Of a stretch of 64,000 bases of DNA, positions 57,234-64,000 are shown piece after piece. A program made the translations under genes and the position numbers. Each line of letters begins with the position of its first letter. Position 1 is the stretch's first letter. Source of the stretch: Apostichopus japonicus (lineage: Eukaryota > Echinodermata > Holothuroidea > Aspidochirotida > Stichopodidae); contig NC_092574.1 in NCBI RefSeq assembly GCF_037975245.1, positions 9,211,713 to 9,275,712 of the forward strand, written 5' to 3'. The notes beneath the pieces are model-generated. The model made no database searches, was not told the origin of the DNA, and saw nothing but the letters and a program-made list of their open reading frames with translations.

Positions 57234-60200
57234 TCAGTCACTCTTACTCATAGCTGAGGCTCGCAGTCTTCTGATTGACACAACGACGAAGGAAATTATT
57301 CCGAAATGCTTGATATGTACAACGATTGTCACAAGCAACTCTCCTGTGAAAGAAAAATATATATAGAAAATGCAATTAATGATATCTTTGTCATCAATCT
57401 AAGACGTTAACACATCAGCAAATCTCCTTATTAATTTAAGGATATCTAGTACTGATATTATCAGTACGGTGAATTCAGTATGTGAATGCTCTGAAAACTG
57501 CACGAGTATGACTTCCAATATACTCCAAGATAAGCTCTGAACTTAAATATCAGAATCATAATTGTGCCATTCACTGTTTCATAAATATTCAAAAACATTA
57601 TTATTTGTACCAGAACATGATACCACGTCCTTGGAGAAAGTTAACAAACCGTTCACCTGTCGTTAGTTACCAATAAACATAATATTGTCTTTAGGCGATG
57701 GTCGTGTGGGCATCCGTATCGTTTTAAAACTACTCAATGAACGACGTGTAAACAAAGGTTCGTGACAATGAGTTTGATTTCTTCCAGTTTTATGATTCTG
57801 GCCTGATGTACAACATAGGGTTATGTTTTTATATGGGGTATATATCTTGTATGTTGGAAACATGTATCACAATGTTAAAATTGGTCTACACTTGCAAAAC
57901 TATCAAATGCATTGTTGGCAGTTGTACAGCTGACACCATGTATTAAGCAATCCAATTTTATTCATGAACAAGTGTACATTAAAATAGAATTTCAACACAC
58001 CAACACATAAATATCACCAAAAAGTACGACAAGCTAATAATTCAGTCATATATACAAATATTGATTTCTTGACAGTGCGAAAGTTTGTCGGTATATAAAG
58101 GAGCACATCCCTTCGTGGTTGCTAGAATGTTGTCTTTATGACGGCAATAAAAGTCTCGAAATTACGGAAGTACCGATTTGCATTTTGTTGCATTTAGTAG
58201 TCAAGATGAGATTCCTAATGCGTAGAACCAGTGAGCAGTAGCAACACTCGTGACGCCACAAACAGCTAAACTACCATTTTCGTCTTGATTAACTTTCTTT
58301 GAAAAACATAGTGATCATGACAAAGAAAATAATATATATTTGCTGCCTTATTGAGCACTAACAGTTGCTACTATTTCCATCAAGTTCCATCCCATCATTT
58401 GTCATGTGCAATGTACCATTCGTAAAAGTTAGTCTATGAACCCACTACTTGTAAAATATACAAAAATATACAAAAAAATATACAAATTTTGCCTCCTACC
58501 AGCAATGATCACCAAAACAATGACGTTAAGTATCACAAGGATCACTGAAATGGAGTCGTCGTGTTCTTCTGGGAACCCGTTTGGGGCAACAATGACGTTG
58601 ATGAAAATAACCGTCAGGGAAAACATCTGAAATGATAAATAGTAATGATAAATAGTAAATCCGATTTTGTTTGTTATGATACCAAGACGCATTACCTCTA
58701 TTTTATGTGTAGCTTAAAAAAGTCCACCTACCTGTAGACCCTGCTCGTATGAACTCTTCATTGGTCTGTACCTTGCGTGCAACAGGAGGAATAAAACTGA
58801 TATGCAAGTTGTTATGATGACCGTCAGTCTGTCCTCCCAACCAAACAGAGTAATAAGAAGTGTCTGTGTAACTTTACGACTCAATTCCACGATTTCCCAA
58901 TACCAGAATTTAGTTTTGTAGTTTTCTGAGAGAAAGTTAAGCCATGGAGGAGGAGGAGTCGTCGTCGTCGTCGGGAGGTGATTAGCACTGTTGATGTTTA
59001 AGGAAGCAGTTGTGCTGTCATCGTTGCCAAAGGAAGGATCATCTGTACCACATGATTCGTCAGTACTAGAACGCAAATGATATTTACAGAGCACCAACAG
59101 AAGCCCCGCTGGAAATGCAATAACATAAGCAGCGGTAAGAATAAACGCAGAAATATGGTATGCCCGTAGCCCTGTACAGTCGACGTCAAAATCAGACCGG
59201 AGACGTGTGATGTTGTATGTCTTATCATGGTTTAAAGGGAATGTTTTACAAGATAAAGGGTAAAGGCTAAAGATGACGGAACACACTGGTGGATAAATCA
59301 CGAACCATAAAACGATTACACATGCAAAAAAACAAGCTTTCAGGTTTTCAAAGTGGGATCGAAAAGATAAACGGAAAGCGAGCGTGAATCTTATATAGAC
59401 ATAAAGCTTCTTAGCTTGATAATATAAGAAGGGGATCAGAAATATGACTACCGGTGACGTCGCCCCGATTATGAATTGTATTTTGGGGTTGAGGTCAAGT
59501 TTATCATTAATGCATCTCGGTCGAACAAACTGCCGCACGATGTTAATTTCAAAGGCTGAGATCAATTTCCCCATGATAACTAATGGCCCGGTCCAATTGA
59601 CGTCATGTAAAGATATAAATATCTCTCCAATAACCTGATAGAATCCTAGCAATATTTTTACTCTAGCAATCAGAACATCAATGAATGATCTCGTATCCAT
59701 TTCTTTTTCGGTTTTGCGCTTAATTTGCCACGATAACAAGAAACAGATTAAGACACATACAAAGAAGAAAACGAAACTTTCTATGGCAAGAATGGCTTTG
59801 CTTGGACAAGGGACACACGAGGTCAGGACAGAATAGAAATTAGGTTCACAGTTGGTACACAACCATCCTGTGTAACCCTTGGCGCAGTTCCCAGTGATAC
59901 TATCATTGTTGTTGGGACAACTTTCAGTGCGAGGACATTCAAATATGCGAGGCATTTCCCCTGTGTAATTTGTGTGTGTGGCCACAGAGTCATTTTCCAC
60001 CTGCAAATTTTCTACAAACTTTTTGTAGTCAGTAAGGTTTGCGTTAGGGATCTTCCAGTCCCACATGTACCCTGGAAGAAGAGTTTGGAATTCCTGCTTG
60101 CAGTCTAGTCCTTCTTCGAGACAAATATAGCAAGGTCCGTATCGACTATTGCGCGCGTAATTTTTTTTACAGTAACAGGCACGATAGCCAGCAGCAATAG

Positions 60201-63200
60201 ACTGATTCGTTCCCTCTGGACAAACTTCACAATCTTTTGCTGAAATACCGTGTCCTGCTTTGACATAAGTCCCTTCGTTGCATAATTTGCATGCTATTTT
60301 CCAATTTGGCTGGGATGGCTTTGTTTGGGCTATTTCATCCTGAAAAAATCCACCTGAATTTAGGGAAAGAGAAGAAAGAAATAATACATCTTTTTATTAC
60401 TTAGTTTTTAATTCATCTCACAGTTTCTCAAAATCACATGAGATATGTAAGGGTAAGAATTGAACCACATTACATCTGCCTTCACAGTCATGAACAGCAT
60501 CACCCAGCTACATTGAATAACTAGTTTTATTACCAATTTGAATAACGCACATACAAGAAAACATTTTGTTTCTGCCACATACCCATAAGCATTTACTATT
60601 ACTGACAGAGAATTGCAACGTTCTTTAACTGAGATTGGAAGTGCTTTAATTGGTTTCTATAGTTTTGTAATGTGGTGATGTTAAATGAAATTATGTGTAT
60701 ACCACTGTTTCCTTACCCACAGGACAGGAGTGACAACCACCTAGTAGTGTATCTCCATAGGTACCTGGCTCACATGGTTTGCAAGTATAACGATCAATGA
60801 TCTGGGACCTGGTGCAGTTGAAACCATCGATTTTAAGAGTATTGACAATGACATTGCTCTGATTTATAGATGGTAATGACAAAGGATTCACACATTGACT
60901 GTTGACAGATATAGTGAAGAGCAATAATCAGTAGCCTACTCAAAATCATCAAATTATGAGGCATATGTTTTCATTTTCCATACGCATTATGAAAATGTTA
61001 AAATGTTCACAGCCATTTTATGCGGGTAAAGACAGGCTTTCATAGTAATTTAAAATGTAATTGTGGAGAATGGGATGAAGTAGAAGAAAAGAAAAATGTA
61101 AATATTGACAATAATGTTAGATAGACATTTTTTCTTTTAATAAGACCATTGTGGCATTTGGTATTATATAGAATTTAAAATACATAAAATATGAATAACC
61201 TTCTCTGATTAAGAAACTTCGGTTAGCGCTAACATCAGTGAAATCATTATGTTTTCTAAAACTCATTTAAAGGAATAACTTAAACTGATATTTGTATTTG
61301 ACCTGAAAACGCTAATAAGAGCTACTCATCTTGTGCTTTTATTTGTATTCTATTTGTAATTATTTGTTATGTTGTATAAATCTAAGAAGCTTAATAAGGA
61401 ATTACAGAACCTGAATGGATTGTTGATGCATTCTTTGACATATTCTCTCATCAGAGCAATTTTTATAAATTTCTCCTTTTTTTGTCTGGATTCCTCTGGA
61501 TCAGACTTGTGATACACACCCCCCGTCCGGTTAATATGGAGCCCATATCCCAGTTCTAGGTCAAATGAATGGCTTAGTACTTACATTCTATCATGGTTTG
61601 TGTTTATCGGTAGAGAAAACAAGGAATCACAACTGATGTATCTGTTGAGGAAAGGATTATAAATACAAACTATGACAATCATTTATACCATACTCAAACT
61701 GCATTAAGTTTCAACTCTGTATGGTAAGAGGAATATGATAAAACCTGTCTTAACGTCATCTTCATTGATACAATTAAGATGACATGCGCCGTTGTTTACG
61801 TCAAGCGATAATGTATTCATATTTATCGTTAATGACCATAAAAATGCCAATATTTCTTACTAGCTACAGAAGAAACAAATGGGAATTGATAACCTGCAAA
61901 GTTCCTAAATACTTTAATCCACCATCTTATGGGAGAATACCAAAGTGGGCTCCGGTAAAAGGCAAAGAGGACACCCAACCGATAGTTGTATGTTAAGCTC
62001 TGTATGATTGTGTAAGAGCAGAGAGCAGCGGCCCTGTAAGAATATGACCCACAGTAGAGGCCGTGAGGATGACTTCGAAATTTTATTGATAACATTATAA
62101 CATTTGACCGCTTTCGACGCAGTAATGTGCTGTGCTATCACACAAAATCTGTTGAAAGGAATAACCTTTTGAATTTATTGTGGAAATTTCATAAACATTT
62201 TCTTTTTTAGCCATAGAATGTCTTACCAAATAAATACCTGTATTATAGTTGACTGAAAACTGTCAATATTACTTTGATTTTGAAGGAATTTTCTCAATCT
62301 GTGGTTAGGCCTATACTTACATGTTTGCTTTGGCTGGTATCGTCGTGAGAGACTCTGGGCCAAAAGTACGTATTTCATTGCCATAAAGATGCCTGCGGAT
62401 CAATGTTAAGAGCATTGATTTAATGATATAAACTATCTTAAATACTCATCATCAATGATACGAATGAATGGTTGGATATCACACTTGAACCGCTTCATTT
62501 CTATTAGAAAGATGATCAACTTCCCTAACAACTCCCTAATAATATCAGAAAAATCGTAGAGATTCATAACCATTATTACACCGTTACATGAAACTTTTAT
62601 GGTTTAGAGAGAAATTTCTTACAGTTGCTCCATGACTTTGCTTCGGAATGGATTCCCAGTTATGTCGGTTAAGTTATTTTGAAACAGGTAACTGAAATAG
62701 AATGGAACATTAAGTGGTTAATACATTTTTGTATTGAAGCGGTTGACAATCATGATAGAATAAAAGTGGTCTTTCTTACAAAGCAAGCCGAGAAGAAAAC
62801 TATCCATGCAGGCTACTATTTTTCTTTAATTCTATTAGGAACGTAATGAAATGCAAAACAAAAATACCAAATCCTTTGAAACGACCAGAAAATTGATGAT
62901 TGTCGAGTGATCAATTTAGATTCCTTATTTGGTCATGGATATACGTCAATATTCGTGGTTTCAGTAATGCTAACATGGTCTAGCCTCAGTTTGCTCTGTT
63001 AAATGTGTACATAAACATTATATGTACATATTATATTTTAATAGTAAAAAATGTCCATGGCGAATAATGGGCAGCGATTTGAAGCTGCATAGAGTCCTGG
63101 TTGTGCAGGTGTAAGCCTCTTTACAGGTCACTTACATGTACCGTAGATTCCTCAGAAAGAAAACGTCATCTTCAATTTGGTGGATTTGGTTACTGTATAA

Positions 63201-64000
63201 ACATCTGGAAAGAGATAATAAATGGTATTGGCGATCGTTTTACGTTAGCGTGTGATTAATAACATGAGCAAAACAATTATTTTATTATTATCAATTATCA
63301 TGTTATTTTCTGCATTTTCTGTGCACTTGAAATTTATGTGAAATTTCTTCCGCATGTTTTATGAAGGTATTTATTACTGCTGCAATTAAAAAAATTGATT
63401 TCAAATTCTGCATACATAATTTAACAAACTACATACAAAAACATAAGCATATCCAATCCAATGAAAGCGTCTCTATGGATGATGGTAAGTTTATTTCTCT
63501 GTAGGAATAGAGTCTCCAAGTAGAACACGTCTGTATGGTTGAAAGTTCCAGGAATAATTTGGGATATGTTGTTTGCTGACAGATCACTGCAGATTGATAT
63601 GGAAAAAAATAGAATTTCAAACTATAAATTGGATTGCATAGAAAGTAGAAAGATCAATTGGTTTCCTTAAGTAGAAAAAAAGGGATCAGGAGGGACACTA
63701 AAGTCCCCATGAAGGACCCTATAGGAGAGAAACAATACTGAAGACACAAACTCTCAGACCTGATTACAATGCTTAAAGTGCTTGTCCAAAGCATTCTTAA
63801 CCCATTCACACTAAGCTCCAGTCTGGTGAGATTCAACATTTGTAACCGCCTATAATTAGGAACACCCTTTAAGGAACTAATCATCCTAGTAGCCCTCCTC
63901 TAGACTTTTTTCAATTAAGTACTTCTTTATCCTAAGCAAAATATGGGTTCCAAGCCTGCAGGGCATACTCCAGATGAGGCATAACCAACTGCTTATACAG
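57234..64000 (-). CDS. Gene D: LRR / cysteine-rich / multi-pass membrane protein (5' end beyond the window)
   Basis: Exons in transcript order within the window: 63437-63586 (double LRR), 63136-63204, 62623-62691, 62321-62392, 61585-61641, 60717-60898, 58732-60353, 58626-58500, 57343-57234. The frame is open throughout (818 codons plus TGA), with the same splice sites as gene B. It is the duplicate of the B 3' half. Protein differences are few, for example VAPNGF for VAANEF in the penultimate exon and two added Thr codons in the variable loop. All coding exons remain intact, so it is probably functional if its 5' half exists to the right. An AATAAA found after gene B is missing here. Confidence 0.85.
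58732..60353 (-). CDS. Gene D large exon: Cys-rich stalk plus multi-pass membrane domain
   Basis: A 1622-base exon, six bases longer than in gene B owing to two extra GTC (+ strand) triplets that add threonines in the loop before [10 protein letters not shown]. Stalk cysteines, [16 protein letters not shown] and all hydrophobic segments are kept. Substitutions relative to B are scattered and mostly conservative (for instance K-E for K-D near KRKTEKEMDT). Confidence 0.9.
63680..64000 (-). mobile_element. CR1/L2-like LINE fragment, copy 2
   Basis: Matches 31165-31497: RRATRMISSLKGVPNYRRL and LNLTRLELSVNG on the - strand. It lies in the gene D intron and is cut by the window edge. Confidence 0.75.

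Larger units (their letters stand above)
50857..64000. repeat. Segmental duplication, copy 2 (runs off the window)
   Basis: Direct repeat of 18196-31497. Corresponding points: 21345/53879, 24729/57234, 28159/60717, 29785/62321, 30938/63437. The right end is not reached. Confidence 0.9.

Overview
The window is AT-rich invertebrate nuclear DNA: long (AT)n arrays, multi-exon genes with GT-AG introns, and remnants of a Penelope-like element, a CR1/L2-like LINE, an LTR retrotransposon and a tRNA-derived SINE. This suits a marine invertebrate, perhaps a deuterostome such as an echinoderm, but no single feature fixes the species.

Its main content is a cluster of four paralogous genes for one large cell-surface protein type. 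The best-resolved copy has a signal peptide, a cysteine-rich LRR N-cap, a long leucine-rich-repeat (LRR) ectodomain, a cysteine-rich stalk of the GCC2/GCC3 (ephrin-receptor-like) kind, a domain with about seven to nine membrane segments, and a short tail ending Ser-Asp-stop. Nearly every LRR lies on its own 72-base phase-2 exon. Gene A (+ strand, 1..15501) enters from the left with its 5' end outside. Genes B (24729..40697), C (43453..50440) and D (57234..64000, running off the right edge) are on the - strand, head to tail, and face A tail to tail. B is complete from signal peptide to stop, about 1153 residues by my splicing. C has no recognisable 5' end, and two of its LRR exons carry frame-breaking indels. 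D is a near-identical copy of the 3' half of B.

Layout. 1-4256: end of an LRR exon of gene A, then a long intron holding a large inverted repeat around a tRNA-like sequence and a broken Penelope-like element. 4257-15501: LRR, stalk and membrane exons of A. 15502-24728: intergenic; from 18196 on it belongs to a duplicated block with an old LTR retrotransposon sitting in a relic of a fifth gene copy. 24729-40697: gene B. 40698-43452: intergenic, with a two-copy 233-base tandem repeat. 43453-50440: gene C. 50857-64000: second copy of the block (18196 to about 31497), about 32.5 kb away in direct orientation, carrying the second LTR element and gene D.

The genes look like a locally expanding family of receptor-like proteins: a variable LRR ectodomain on interchangeable exons joined to a membrane module whose last helices are almost invariant. 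Ligand and signalling role cannot be read from the sequence. All splice models are by eye from splice signals, phase and paralogue comparison.
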